A stretch of 64,000 bases of DNA from Chryseobacterium oryzae (GTDB lineage: Bacteria; Bacteroidota; Bacteroidia; Flavobacteriales; Weeksellaceae). Shown one piece after another: positions 1-7,622 of the stretch. A program made the position numbers and the translations under genes. The stretch lies in assembly GCF_022811665.1 (NCBI RefSeq), contig NZ_CP094529.1, positions 868,001 to 932,000 of the forward strand, in the 5' to 3' direction. Each line of letters starts with the position of its first letter. Position 1 is the stretch's first letter. A model generated the notes under the pieces. The model was not told the DNA's origin. It did no database searches and saw nothing but the letters and a program-made list of their open reading frames with translations.

Positions 1-313
1 ATGCCGCCACAAATCCGCAGTCTGCTTTATCAAGATAATTTAAAATTCCTTCAAATAAAGGAACTCCGGCTCTCAAAATTGTTGTAATAACGGGCTGAAC
101 AGCGATTTCTTTAACTGCAATCTTATCAAGTGGAGTAGTTATCTGAATTTCTTTATGCTGCAATGTTTTACTGATTTCAAATGCGGCAATCTCACCAATT
201 CTTTCCATATTTCTTCGGAATCTCATGCGGTCATGCTGAATTTCTACATTTCTGAGTTCATTAATCCATGAATTAACTAACGAAAATTGTTCTGATAAAA
301 CGATTGTGTTCAT
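1..313 (-). CDS. upp: Uracil phosphoribosyltransferase, N-terminal part (cut by window edge)
   Basis: Only the first 104 codons are inside the window; the C-terminal half with the PRPP-binding loop lies beyond the left edge. The visible protein begins MNTIVLSEQFSLVNSWINEL and continues with the arginine-rich DRMRFRRNMERIGE segment and a conserved TTILRAGVPLFEG stretch, which match the N-terminal half of Bacteroidota uracil phosphoribosyltransferases. The family converts uracil and PRPP to UMP in pyrimidine salvage, in the cytoplasm. The start is the ATG at 311-313. It is separated from der by a hairpin at 425-450. Identification rests on remembered family sequence and is fairly secure despite the truncation. 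Confidence 0.85.
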   Translation of the reverse strand, partial: MNTIVLSEQFSLVNSWINELRNVEIQHDRMRFRRNMERIGEIAAFEISKTLQHKEIQITTPLDKIAVKEIAVQPVITTILRAGVPLFEGILNYLDKADCGFVAA

Positions 314-424
314 TATTTTGAAATACCTTTTTAAGTTGAGTTTTACTGTTGATTATTGTTTGATTGAAGAAAATTACACAACCATTTTTCAACTATTTAA
401 ATCTATTGATTTTTAAGAATAAAA

Positions 425-450
425 TCCCTCTTAGAAAAATCTAAAAGGGA
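425..450 (-). terminator. Intrinsic terminator downstream of der
   Basis: An 11-bp stem (425-435 with 440-450, one G-U pair when read on the minus strand) closes an AAAA loop. On the minus strand it is followed by a T-rich tail. It sits 8 bp past the der stop codon. Confidence 0.8.
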
Positions 451-457
451 CTGTTAT

Positions 458-1768
458 TTATTTTTGTCTGAAATATACTTCGATAGGAACTCCGGTAAAT
501 CCGAATTCTTTTCTTAATTGGTTTTCTGTAAATCTTTTGTAAGGTTCTTTTACATACTGAGGCAAATTGCAAAAGAAAACAAACTGTGGAGATGGTGTAG
601 GAAGTTGTACACAGTATTTAATTTTAATATACTTTCCTTTATTTGCCGGTGGAGGAGTAGCTTCAAAAATAGGAAGCATAATTTCATTCAGCTTAGAAGT
701 TTTAATTTTCTTTTTGCGGTCTTCATAAACCGTCATCGCTGTTTCTACCACTTTTAAGATTCTCTGCTTCGTTAAAGCCGAGACAAACAAAATAGGAATA
801 TCGCTAAACTGACCAATTTTGTCGCGGATTGCTTTTTCAAAATCTCTGATGGTATTGGTTTGTTTATCTTCAATTAAATCCCATTTATTCACTACAATAA
901 CAATTCCTTTTCTGTTTTTCTGAGCTAAACCGAAAATGTTCATGTCCTGAGATTCCCATCCTAAAGTAGCATCTACCATGATAATTACTACATCAGAATA
1001 CTCAATAGAACGAATAGAACGCATTACAGAATAAAATTCCAAATCTTCAGAAACCTTAGACTTTCTTCTCATTCCGGCAGTATCTACCAAAACAAACTCA
1101 TGCCCAAACTTATTGTACAAAGTCTGGATACTGTCTCTTGTGGTACCTGCAACATCGGTTACAATGTTTCTGTCTTTATCGAGTAAAGCATTGGTTAAGG
1201 TAGATTTTCCAACATTAGGACGACCTGCAATGGTAATTTTTGGCAATCCTTCGAAAGGATCTTTATATTCTGTAGTTGGAAAATCTCCTACGATATCGTC
1301 CAATAAATCTCCTGTTCCGGAACCTGTTGCCGAAGATAAAGTATAGTATTTATCAATTCCCAACTGATAAAATTCTGTGGCATCCAATTCTTCTCTTGCC
1401 GAATCTACTTTGTTTACTACAATATAAACTGGCTTATTGGATCTTCTGAGCATTTCATAGATTTCATAATCCGTATCGGTAAGACCTTCTTCCACATTCA
1501 GCATGAAAATAATAGAAGTAGCTTCATCTACCGCAAGCTGTACCTGTTTAGAAATTTCTCCCTGAAATACATCGTCATTATTTACATCATAACCTCCGGT
1601 ATCAATTACAGTGAAATCTACACCATTCCAGTCAGACTTACCGTAATGACGGTCTCTGGTTACTCCAGCTGTAGAATCTACAATGGCTTCTCTTCTTTCT
1701 AATAAACGGTTAAATAATGTGGATTTTCCTACATTGGGACGCCCAACGATTGCAACAATATTGCTCAT
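458..1768 (-). CDS. der: Ribosome biogenesis GTPase Der (EngA)
   Basis: Der is a tandem-GTPase protein needed for maturation of the 50S ribosomal subunit. The 436-aa product shows both G domains: GRPNVGKS P-loops at residues 9-16 and 182-189, DTGG at 56-59, NKVD at 119-122, a second DTAG near 230 and NKWD near 296. The last ~80 residues form the KH-like domain typical of the family. Length is normal. The start is the ATG at 1766-1768, about 160 bp downstream of a TATCTTTG promoter box on the minus strand, so the mRNA has an unusually long leader that can fold (1796-1915). Confidence 0.98.
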   Translation of the reverse strand: MSNIVAIVGRPNVGKSTLFNRLLERREAIVDSTAGVTRDRHYGKSDWNGVDFTVIDTGGYDVNNDDVFQGEISKQVQLAVDEATSIIFMLNVEEGLTDTDYEIYEMLRRSNKPVYIVVNKVDSAREELDATEFYQLGIDKYYTLSSATGSGTGDLLDDIVGDFPTTEYKDPFEGLPKITIAGRPNVGKSTLTNALLDKDRNIVTDVAGTTRDSIQTLYNKFGHEFVLVDTAGMRRKSKVSEDLEFYSVMRSIRSIEYSDVVIIMVDATLGWESQDMNIFGLAQKNRKGIVIVVNKWDLIEDKQTNTIRDFEKAIRDKIGQFSDIPILFVSALTKQRILKVVETAMTVYEDRKKKIKTSKLNEIMLPIFEATPPPANKGKYIKIKYCVQLPTPSPQFVFFCNLPQYVKEPYKRFTENQLRKEFGFTGVPIEVYFRQK

Positions 1769-1791
1769 AAAATTTGTTTCTTTTCTTTAAA

Positions 1792-1915
1792 AACCGGAGA
1801 TTGATGCATTCATCATTTCTGAAACTATTTTCGTAATACCGAAATAGTGATTCAAAATTAATCTCCTGATGATTAAATTCTGATTAAGAATGGGTTACTT
1901 CGACTTTCGAAGCCC
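1792..1915 (-). promoter_or_regulatory. Structured 5' leader of der
   Basis: Read on the minus strand, the stretch between the promoter and der can form a small hairpin near the transcript start (CTTCG/CGAAG plus GGG/CCC, 1892-1915). It can also form a long-range stem (GGAGATT/AATCTCC, 1796-1802 with 1860-1866) that encloses an inner hairpin (1824-1833 with 1840-1848). A GGTTTTT tract follows the outer stem, so it could act as a terminator or attenuator. Whether it regulates der or is a separate small RNA cannot be told from one sequence. Confidence 0.4.
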
Positions 1916-1925
1916 AAAATTTTTG

Positions 1926-1933
1926 CAAAGATA
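1926..1933 (-). promoter_or_regulatory. TAnnTTTG promoter box for der
   Basis: TATCTTTG on the minus strand matches the Bacteroidota -7 consensus TAnnTTTG exactly. It implies a transcript start near 1921 and a leader of about 150 nt. No clear -33 TTG was found. Confidence 0.6.
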
Positions 1934-2143
1934 AGTGTTTATTATCTAATTTTACCCTTTACGTATCTTTGAAATGCTTTAAAAGATTTACTTTAAGAAT
2001 ATTTTGTTTTTATGTTGTTGATTATTAGAATTTTATGTTTTTTTTATTATGTAATAAGCATTAGCGGACTATAATCTCTTTTGTTTTATTGAAGATGAAA
2101 TAAAGTGATATGTTATTCATTTCCTATTAAAAGATTTTCCGTG

Positions 2144-2151
2144 TATCTTTG
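2144..2151 (+). promoter_or_regulatory. TAnnTTTG promoter box for sdaA
   Basis: TATCTTTG lies 27 bp before the sdaA ATG and overlaps the alternative TTG start at 2149. This makes TTG an impossible start for this transcript and supports ATG 2179. A second TATCTTTG at 1964-1971 could drive a longer transcript. Confidence 0.65.
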
Positions 2152-2178
2152 CTTTCGTTTGAAAGTGAAAATTCATTT

Positions 2179-3597
2179 ATGGAATCAATATCAGTTTTTG
2201 AGATTATTAAAGTAGGAATAGGACCGTCGAGTTCTCATACGATGGGACCGTGGAATGCGGCTGCAGCGTTTATCAGAATTATAAAAAGAGAACGGTCAAT
2301 AGATGAGGTAAAAGAAGTTTTCGTAGAATTTTTCGGCTCTTTAGCTAAAACAGGAATTGGTCACGGAACCGATATTGCCGGAATGCTCGGTCTAAGCGGT
2401 GAAGATTTTAAAACCATTGATACCACCAAAATTGATGATAAAATTGAGCATATTAAAAAATCTGAAATTCTAAATTTAGGCGGAGAAAAAGAGATTTCCT
2501 TCATTTATGGATATCATTTGGTTCTGAATATGCAGAAAACTTTAGATTATCATCCCAACGGAATGATTTTCAGAGCCATTTTTGAAGACGGAACAGAGCT
2601 TGTTCAGGATTTTTATTCTGTAGGGGGAGGTTTTATCATGAGTCAGGAAAAAAAATCTATAGATAAGCATTGTGTCCGCACTTTATATCCTTGTCATAAA
2701 TCTTCGGATATTGTAAAATATTGCGAAAAACTCGGACTTTCAAAAATGTCTGATCTTATTCTGATGAACGAAGAAAGCTGGAGAACTAAGGAAGAAACCA
2801 AAGCAGAAGCATTATACATCTGGAAAAATATCAAAGAATGTATATATAAAGGCGTAAATAAAGAAGGAATTCTTCCTGGAGGCCTCAATGTTACCAGACG
2901 TGCTGCCGGAATCAACAGGAAACTGTTGGGCGATAAAGTTTATAAAAACATAGACGAGTGGTTTCAGCTTGTGGTAGATGCAGAAGAAAATTTCACTAAT
3001 ATCAACAAATGGATTTCCTGTTTTGCGCTGGCGGTGAATGAAGAAAATGCAAGCTTCGGAAGAATCATTACTGCTCCCACCAACGGAGCAAGTGGTGTAA
3101 TTCCTGCTGTTTTGATGTATTCTCAGGCGTTTACGGATGCTGTAAGTGAGGATGATATTGCGAGATTTATTCTCGTTGCAGGAGAAATAGGGACTTTATT
3201 CAAGAAAAATGCTACGATTTCTGCGGCAATGGGCGGATGTCAGGCGGAAGTAGGCGTTTCTTCGGCTATGGCAGCTGCGGGCTTAACTGAGATTCTCGGA
3301 GGAAGCGTAGGGCAGGTTTTGATGGCGGCAGAAATTGCTATGGAGCATCATTTAGGCTTAACCTGTGATCCTATTAAAGGTCTGGTGCAGATTCCGTGTA
3401 TAGAACGAAATACAATGGGTGCCATAAAAGCCATCACGGCGGCTAATATTGCTTTAGAGAGTGATCCTACGAAAGCCCGAGTAACTTTGGATGAAGTAAT
3501 TCAGACCATGTGGGAAACGGCCCTGTCTATGAATGACCGATTTAAAGAAACTTCAGAAGGCGGTTTAGCTATTGCGGTGAATGTTCCTGAATGCTAA
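2179..3597 (+). CDS. sdaA: L-serine ammonia-lyase (single-chain, Fe-S type)
   Basis: The enzyme deaminates L-serine to pyruvate and ammonia using a [4Fe-4S] cluster. The 472-aa product starts MESISVFEIIKVGIGPSSSH; the GPSSSHTMGP motif marks the N-terminal beta domain. The C-terminal alpha domain carries the glycine-rich TAPTNGASGVIPAVL segment and conserved cysteines in GGCQAEVG, LTCDPIKG and QIPCIERN, which are candidate cluster ligands. I chose ATG 2179 over TTG 2149 because the promoter box covers the latter. Both halves are fused in one chain, as usual in Bacteroidota and E. coli SdaA. It is monocistronic, with a strong hairpin just downstream. Confidence 0.95.
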   Translation: MESISVFEIIKVGIGPSSSHTMGPWNAAAAFIRIIKRERSIDEVKEVFVEFFGSLAKTGIGHGTDIAGMLGLSGEDFKTIDTTKIDDKIEHIKKSEILNLGGEKEISFIYGYHLVLNMQKTLDYHPNGMIFRAIFEDGTELVQDFYSVGGGFIMSQEKKSIDKHCVRTLYPCHKSSDIVKYCEKLGLSKMSDLILMNEESWRTKEETKAEALYIWKNIKECIYKGVNKEGILPGGLNVTRRAAGINRKLLGDKVYKNIDEWFQLVVDAEENFTNINKWISCFALAVNEENASFGRIITAPTNGASGVIPAVLMYSQAFTDAVSEDDIARFILVAGEIGTLFKKNATISAAMGGCQAEVGVSSAMAAAGLTEILGGSVGQVLMAAEIAMEHHLGLTCDPIKGLVQIPCIERNTMGAIKAITAANIALESDPTKARVTLDEVIQTMWETALSMNDRFKETSEGGLAIAVNVPEC

Positions 3598-3618
3598 AAA
3601 AACCTTAGAATAGTATAT

Positions 3619-3658
3619 AAAACGTCCTGATGTTTTCTTTAAATCATCAGGACGTTTT
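3619..3658. terminator. Bidirectional terminator between sdaA and the serine hydrolase
   Basis: A perfect 14-bp stem (3619-3632 with 3645-3658) with a 12-nt loop is bordered by A and T runs. It lies between two convergent genes and can serve both. Confidence 0.85.
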
Positions 3659-3716
3659 GGGTAAAAGATGCGGACGATTTCAGTAAAACATCTCCATCTT
3701 TTATTTAAGCAAATTT

Positions 3717-5105
3717 TTAATTTATTTTTGGCAGATCGTATTTTTTACCATACAGAAAACTGAGTATTGCTACTGCAAATTCGTTTCCGGCAATTCCTGT
3801 TCTGTCGGCATTTAAAGAATAAGAAATAGAAATGTTTTCTTCTCCATTATATATCATTAGAGAATTGGTTCCGTATGTTCCACCGCTGTGGCCAACAAAA
3901 ATTTTCCCGTAAAAAGGCACAATAGATAGTCCCATCCCGAATTTTTGGGTATCGGGCATCATCTCGTGTAAAGATTCTTTGGAGATTATTTTTTTATCAA
4001 AAATAGAATTGATGATAATGTTGAGCTGATAAGGAGTAGTAGCAATATCTCCTACGCCTACCACATTATTGAAATCAAAATCCTTTACGCGAACCCATTT
4101 TTTATCGTAAAGAAATGAAGGGTATATGACAGATGATTTCTGACTTGCGGTATAAAAATCTTTTAATTTTAATGGATTGATAATATATTTTTTTAAATTT
4201 TCTGAATACGATTTATCAGAAACCTTTTCTAAGATTTTTGTAAGTAAATAATATCCTGAATTGGAATATTGTTGCCCCGTTCCGGGCTCAAATAGAGATC
4301 CTTGCTGTATAATTCTGTCTATGATAGCTTTTTCGGACTGCGGAGTTACCAACCATCTTGTATTCTTTTCTCCCTGTATATAATCTCCCAATCCTGAACT
4401 GTGATGCAGGAGCTGAGCAATCGTAATTTTTTTAGCATTAGGAATCTGAGGGAAAAACTGATCCAATGTTGTATCAAGATTCAGTTTTTTTTCTTCTATC
4501 ATTTTAAAAATCATAATTGCGGTCATCGTTTTGGTAATAGATCCAATCTGAAAAACGGTATTGCTATTCTTAAAATCGGGAAGATTTTTTTCTCCAAATG
4601 TCTTTTTATAAACCTCCTTGCCTTCTTTGAAAACGGAAATTTCTCCTGCAAGTGCATTATTTTTTTCAAGATAAGATAAATACTCATCCATTTTCTTTGA
4701 ACTTTCTGAAATATCTGCTAAACTTAAATTTTCAACTTCGCCATCTTGATGCTTTGCTTTATCAAAAGGTTTTAAAAGAAGAGGAAGAACCATTCCGTTT
4801 TGGCTGAAATTTCCTTTAATTTCAGAGTTATTCAAAATTCCTTTAAAAGAAGCATTTATTTTTTTAATTTCAAAAAACAACTCTTTATTCTTAAAGGTGG
4901 TGCGGTCTACAGGAATTCCTTCTGCACCTTGTAACGGACTGTCTAAAGTAGCACTATAAACACTATCCACTTGCTTAATATTAACAATTAACGGAAGTTT
5001 TGTAGCCTGAATTTCAAGTTCGCCCATCCAGGAACCTACAATTTGCTGAGCAAAACTTAAATTGAAAATCAAGAAACTGAAGAGAAGTGAAAATTTGTTT
5101 TTCAT
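3717..5105 (-). CDS. Secreted serine hydrolase of the class C beta-lactamase / DD-peptidase fold
   Basis: The 462-aa protein has a signal peptide (MKNKFSLLFSFLIFNLSFAQ). A ~110-residue N-terminal domain precedes a penicillin-binding-protein-like hydrolase domain from about 140. Catalytic motifs are visible: SxxK as S189-ITK192, YSN near residue 286 (QYSNSGYYLL) and HSGG near 415. The family includes D-aminopeptidases, esterases and class C beta-lactamases, and substrate cannot be told from sequence. It is the last gene of a four-gene leftward operon, 10 bp after the membrane protein gene, and is probably periplasmic or surface-located. Confidence 0.85.
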   Translation of the reverse strand: MKNKFSLLFSFLIFNLSFAQQIVGSWMGELEIQATKLPLIVNIKQVDSVYSATLDSPLQGAEGIPVDRTTFKNKELFFEIKKINASFKGILNNSEIKGNFSQNGMVLPLLLKPFDKAKHQDGEVENLSLADISESSKKMDEYLSYLEKNNALAGEISVFKEGKEVYKKTFGEKNLPDFKNSNTVFQIGSITKTMTAIMIFKMIEEKKLNLDTTLDQFFPQIPNAKKITIAQLLHHSSGLGDYIQGEKNTRWLVTPQSEKAIIDRIIQQGSLFEPGTGQQYSNSGYYLLTKILEKVSDKSYSENLKKYIINPLKLKDFYTASQKSSVIYPSFLYDKKWVRVKDFDFNNVVGVGDIATTPYQLNIIINSIFDKKIISKESLHEMMPDTQKFGMGLSIVPFYGKIFVGHSGGTYGTNSLMIYNGEENISISYSLNADRTGIAGNEFAVAILSFLYGKKYDLPKIN

Positions 5106-5115
5106 TGTTTATTAT

Positions 5116-5688
5116 TTATTGTAAAAATTGCATGCTTATCATTAGCGTTAAAAGTAATACGGCAAATACCACAATATGATACCAATTTTTCATATTAGTA
5201 GCCGTTTTAAAGCCGTTGTAGAACAGAGCGATTCCATAAACAGAAATAGTTAACGACAAAATTGAAAATACAAGTGTTGTAATAAGTGTAATTGGTGAAA
5301 AATGGGGCGCAATATTTTCTGTAGATGACAAAATTTCTTGCTGGGCATTTTTTACTAATGGGATTTCTGAAAGAAGTACTACAAAAATACCTACGCATTG
5401 GGAAATAAGAACAGGAGTAATAATATCAATAAATCTTGTTTTTTTATTTATTATTTTTCCGTAGATATAGAAAACGAGACTGCTTATTGCATATACAAGC
5501 AGCGTATATCCAATACTTTTAAGGAAAGAATCTTTCTTATCGAGATAATTAAAATGAAATAAGCTATCCATCTGATAACCGAGCAAATAACTTATAGAAA
5601 AAACAATAATTGCAGAACCTATCCCTGCAAGAAGCAATTTTTTCTCGTCAAATTTTACAAAAGGATTAAAAATAGTTTTCCAGTTCAT
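5116..5688 (-). CDS. Five-to-six-TM membrane protein, Yip1-like
   Basis: The 190-aa protein is largely hydrophobic, with membrane segments at roughly 20-38, 62-80, 90-108, 130-155 and 168-188. It begins MNWKTIFNPFVKFDEKKLLL, and an N-terminal IFNPFxxF-like start is common in bacterial Yip1/YIF1-domain proteins, so I suggest that family with modest confidence. No catalytic motif is visible. It lies 4 bp after the preceding membrane gene and 10 bp before the serine hydrolase, so it is co-transcribed with both. Confidence 0.6.
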   Translation of the reverse strand: MNWKTIFNPFVKFDEKKLLLAGIGSAIIVFSISYLLGYQMDSLFHFNYLDKKDSFLKSIGYTLLVYAISSLVFYIYGKIINKKTRFIDIITPVLISQCVGIFVVLLSEIPLVKNAQQEILSSTENIAPHFSPITLITTLVFSILSLTISVYGIALFYNGFKTATNMKNWYHIVVFAVLLLTLMISMQFLQ

Positions 5689-5692
5689 TTTT

Positions 5693-6097
5693 TTATTTTA
5701 CTACTTTAATATTTGGGTTTATTGCAAGAAGCTCACGCTCGAAATCCATAAAATTTTTAGGAGAAATAATAATATCGCCATCTTTAGAATATATTTTTAC
5801 TCTTCCTATAACAGCTGGAGCAGGTGATGAAAGCATATTCCATGTTTTCTCTATTTTAGAAATTCCCGTAATCCTTAATCTGGTGGTTCCAAAGACGGAG
5901 TTTCGGATGTATAAAAATTCCCTATCCATTTGGTAACGAATGGTGTAAGTTAGTATCATAACTATTGCATAAATAATGGAAGGCAACCATACAATATTCC
6001 AGTTACCATTTTTTATTTCTAAAAAAACAGGAAAAAATATAATAATGAACATGGGTATATAAAGTTCCCAACCTACTTTTACAGGTATATTTTTCAT
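5693..6097 (-). CDS. Small membrane protein with PH-like domain
   Basis: The 134-aa protein has two N-terminal membrane segments (about 12-27 and 35-52). A soluble C-terminal part follows, with the pattern REFLYIRNSVFGTTRLRITG, then VKIYSKDGDIIISPKNF, which looks like the bacterial PH-like (bPH / YdbT-type) fold. Its biochemical role is unknown. It is separated by 3 bp from the DUF2089 regulator gene upstream and by 4 bp from the Yip1-like gene downstream, so it is inside one operon. Confidence 0.6.
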   Translation of the reverse strand: MKNIPVKVGWELYIPMFIIIFFPVFLEIKNGNWNIVWLPSIIYAIVMILTYTIRYQMDREFLYIRNSVFGTTRLRITGISKIEKTWNMLSSPAPAVIGRVKIYSKDGDIIISPKNFMDFERELLAINPNIKVVK

Positions 6098-6100
6098 TAT

Positions 6101-6370
6101 TTACAGGGTATTTAGCTTCGTAATTTTCTCAATGAGATCATCCATCTTATTTCTCATGGTTGGGTAAGAAAGGTCTGCCTGTTTTGCCATTTCTTTAATA
6201 CTTCCGCTGGAAATAAAAAAATTGAGAATAAAATCCTGCTCATCTCTCTTAAGCTTTAAAAAAACAGGAAGCTCATAATCTCCACTCACTTGCGTTCCGC
6301 AGTCGGGACACTTCATCTGGCTTACATTAAGATTATGCTCGCAACTCGGGCAAGTTATAGGAAGTTTCAT
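6101..6370 (-). CDS. DUF2089 family protein: zinc ribbon plus helix-turn-helix
   Basis: The 89-aa protein opens with a four-cysteine zinc ribbon (CPSC at residues 8-11, CPDC at 21-24). A helical region follows with EQDFILNFFISSGSIKEMAKQADLSYPTMRNKMDD, which reads as a helix-turn-helix. This architecture is DUF2089. It is likely a transcriptional regulator, perhaps of its own operon, since it is the first gene of the set running leftward to the serine hydrolase. The DNA target and signal are unknown. Confidence 0.8.
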   Translation of the reverse strand: MKLPITCPSCEHNLNVSQMKCPDCGTQVSGDYELPVFLKLKRDEQDFILNFFISSGSIKEMAKQADLSYPTMRNKMDDLIEKITKLNTL

Positions 6371-6475
6371 TTAATTTTTTTTGTAAATGTAATAATTATT
6401 TTAATAAAGTTAAATATTTTTTTAATAAAGTTAAAAAAATAAATTTGTTTGGTATTCTCTTCAAATCATTTTAAA

Positions 6476-6504
6476 ATAAAAAAACTCCCTAAAGGAAGTT
6501 TTTA
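6476..6504 (-). terminator. Terminator downstream of tyrA
   Basis: An AAAACTCC / GGAAGTTTT hairpin with one bulged base is flanked by A and T runs, 22 bp past the tyrA stop. Confidence 0.65.
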
Positions 6505-6525
6505 AAACATAATTCAATGAAATTT

Positions 6526-7371
6526 TTATTTATCTAGAATTCCACGTATTTTGTTGGCATTCACAATTAATTCTTCAAGAAATTCAAAATTTTCTTTCTC
6601 CAACGCAGATTTGAATTTTTTAAGCTGGAAAATATGCTCATTAAGCACATCCAAAACATTTTCTTTGTTTTGTTTAAAAATCGGAACCCACATTTCAGGA
6701 TGAGATTTCGCCAGACGAACCGTACTCGAAAAACCCGAACTCGCCAATTGAAAAATAGTTTCTTCCTCTTTTTCCTTCTCCAAAACGGTATTAGCTAAAG
6801 CATAAGAAGTGATGTGCGAAATGTGCGAAATATAGGCTGTATGTACATCGTGATCTTCAGCATTCATGTAAATTGGATGCATTTCAAGGTTTTTTACAAT
6901 ATTTTCTACAAGTTCCAATGCATCCGGAGAAGATTTTTCTCTGTCGCAGATTACACCTGCTTTGTGGGCAAAACTTTCGGCTGTTGCAGATTTTGCACCG
7001 TGGTTTTCTGTGCCCCACATCGGGTGAAATGCCACAAATCTTGATCTTTTAGGATGATTTTCCACAGATTTTCCAATTCCGGATTTGGTAGAACCCACAT
7101 CCATCACCGTTTGGCGGTCATTGATTAAATCTAAAACTTCCGGCAGAATATTTTTGGCAGAATCTACCGGAACAGCTATGATGATAAGGTCTGCTGCTTC
7201 AATTCCTGTTTTGAAATCTGCTTTTTCATCAATGATATTTAAAGAAAGAGCATCTTTAAGATTTTCAGAATTATTATCAATTCCATAAATATATTCGGCA
7301 GCTTTTTTCTGTTTTAATTTTAATGCGAGCGAGCCTCCAATAAGACCTACACCAATAATGCTTATTTTCAT
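6526..7371 (-). CDS. tyrA: Prephenate dehydrogenase
   Basis: TyrA oxidatively decarboxylates prephenate to 4-hydroxyphenylpyruvate, the committed step to tyrosine. The 281-aa protein starts with a Rossmann motif (GVGLIGGS, residues 7-14). The family motifs HPMWGTENHGA (catalytic-region histidine) and HDVHTAYISHISHI follow in the helical domain. There is no fused chorismate mutase or ACT domain, so feedback control by tyrosine is not evident in the protein. Upstream sits a leader peptide rich in Tyr codons and a terminator, indicating transcriptional attenuation. The gene stands alone, with a terminator at its end. Confidence 0.95.
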   Translation of the reverse strand: MKISIIGVGLIGGSLALKLKQKKAAEYIYGIDNNSENLKDALSLNIIDEKADFKTGIEAADLIIIAVPVDSAKNILPEVLDLINDRQTVMDVGSTKSGIGKSVENHPKRSRFVAFHPMWGTENHGAKSATAESFAHKAGVICDREKSSPDALELVENIVKNLEMHPIYMNAEDHDVHTAYISHISHITSYALANTVLEKEKEEETIFQLASSGFSSTVRLAKSHPEMWVPIFKQNKENVLDVLNEHIFQLKKFKSALEKENFEFLEELIVNANKIRGILDK

Positions 7372-7384
7372 GTTATTTTAATTT

Positions 7385-7416
7385 AAAAAAGAAACCCCGT
7401 CTTTCGGACGAGGTTT
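7385..7416 (-). terminator. Attenuator terminator in the tyrA leader
   Basis: On the minus strand a 10-bp stem (7407-7416 with 7392-7401, one C-A mismatch) with a 5-nt loop is followed by C and six T (7385-7391). It ends only 13 bp before the tyrA ATG, and no other gene upstream on this strand would need it as a 3' terminator. That is the position expected for an attenuator. Confidence 0.75.
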
Positions 7417-7431
7417 ATATATCTATATCAG

Positions 7432-7440
7432 AAATCCTTA
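7432..7440 (-). promoter_or_regulatory. Candidate antiterminator segment overlapping the leader stop codon
   Basis: The minus-strand sequence TAAGGATTT begins with the leader stop codon. Its AGGATTT part can pair with AAACCT of the terminator 5' arm (7411-7416), with one bulged A. A ribosome at the stop codon would mask it; one stalled on the Tyr codons would leave it free. The pairing is short, so this is a proposal. Confidence 0.4.
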
Positions 7441-7491
7441 TCCCAGAAATGAGGTAAAAATTCCATAATAATATGTGTTGTTCATAATCAT
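7438..7491 (-). CDS. tyrA leader peptide (17 aa, Tyr-Tyr-Tyr)
   Basis: The ORF encodes MIMNNTYYYGIFTSFLG, with three consecutive TAT Tyr codons at positions 7-9 and two Phe codons. It ends 21 nt before the attenuator terminator stem and 67 nt before tyrA. This is the classical layout of an amino-acid attenuation leader, in which ribosome stalling on Tyr codons during tyrosine-tRNA shortage prevents termination. It is too short for gene finders. An internal ATG at codon 3 is an alternative start. A TACATTCG box resembling TAnnTTTG ends 4 nt before the first ATG. Confidence 0.75.
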   Translation of the reverse strand: MIMNNTYYYGIFTSFLG

Positions 7492-7599
7492 AAAGCGAAT
7501 GTAAGAATTTTTTTGAAATTATATAGGTTTTGGAATCAATTATAAAAAACTTCATTTTTCTTGAACGGGGTTTATGTTTCACCGCTCATCCCGATTTCA

Positions 7600-7607
7600 T
7601 ATATTTG
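7600..7607 (+). promoter_or_regulatory. TAnnTTTG promoter box for polA
   Basis: TATATTTG ends 15 bp before the ATG at 7623. The upstream in-frame TTG (7530) precedes this box, so ATG 7623 is the better start. Confidence 0.6.
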
Positions 7608-7622
7608 TTCATTATTCAAAAT

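Larger units (their letters stand above)
1769..2178. other. 410-bp intergenic region between divergent der and sdaA
   Basis: This gap holds the promoter and structured leader of der on the minus strand and two TATCTTTG boxes on the plus strand (1964-1971 and 2144-2151) pointing at sdaA. Between the two plus-strand boxes lies a 20-codon hydrophobic ORF (2012-2074) that I do not consider a proven gene. The rest is AT-rich spacer. Confidence 0.6.

Noticed and set aside
7530..7622. TTG start extending polA by 31 residues
   Set aside because: The extension precedes the promoter box at 7600-7607 and adds sequence absent from the family. It was left out in favour of ATG 7623.
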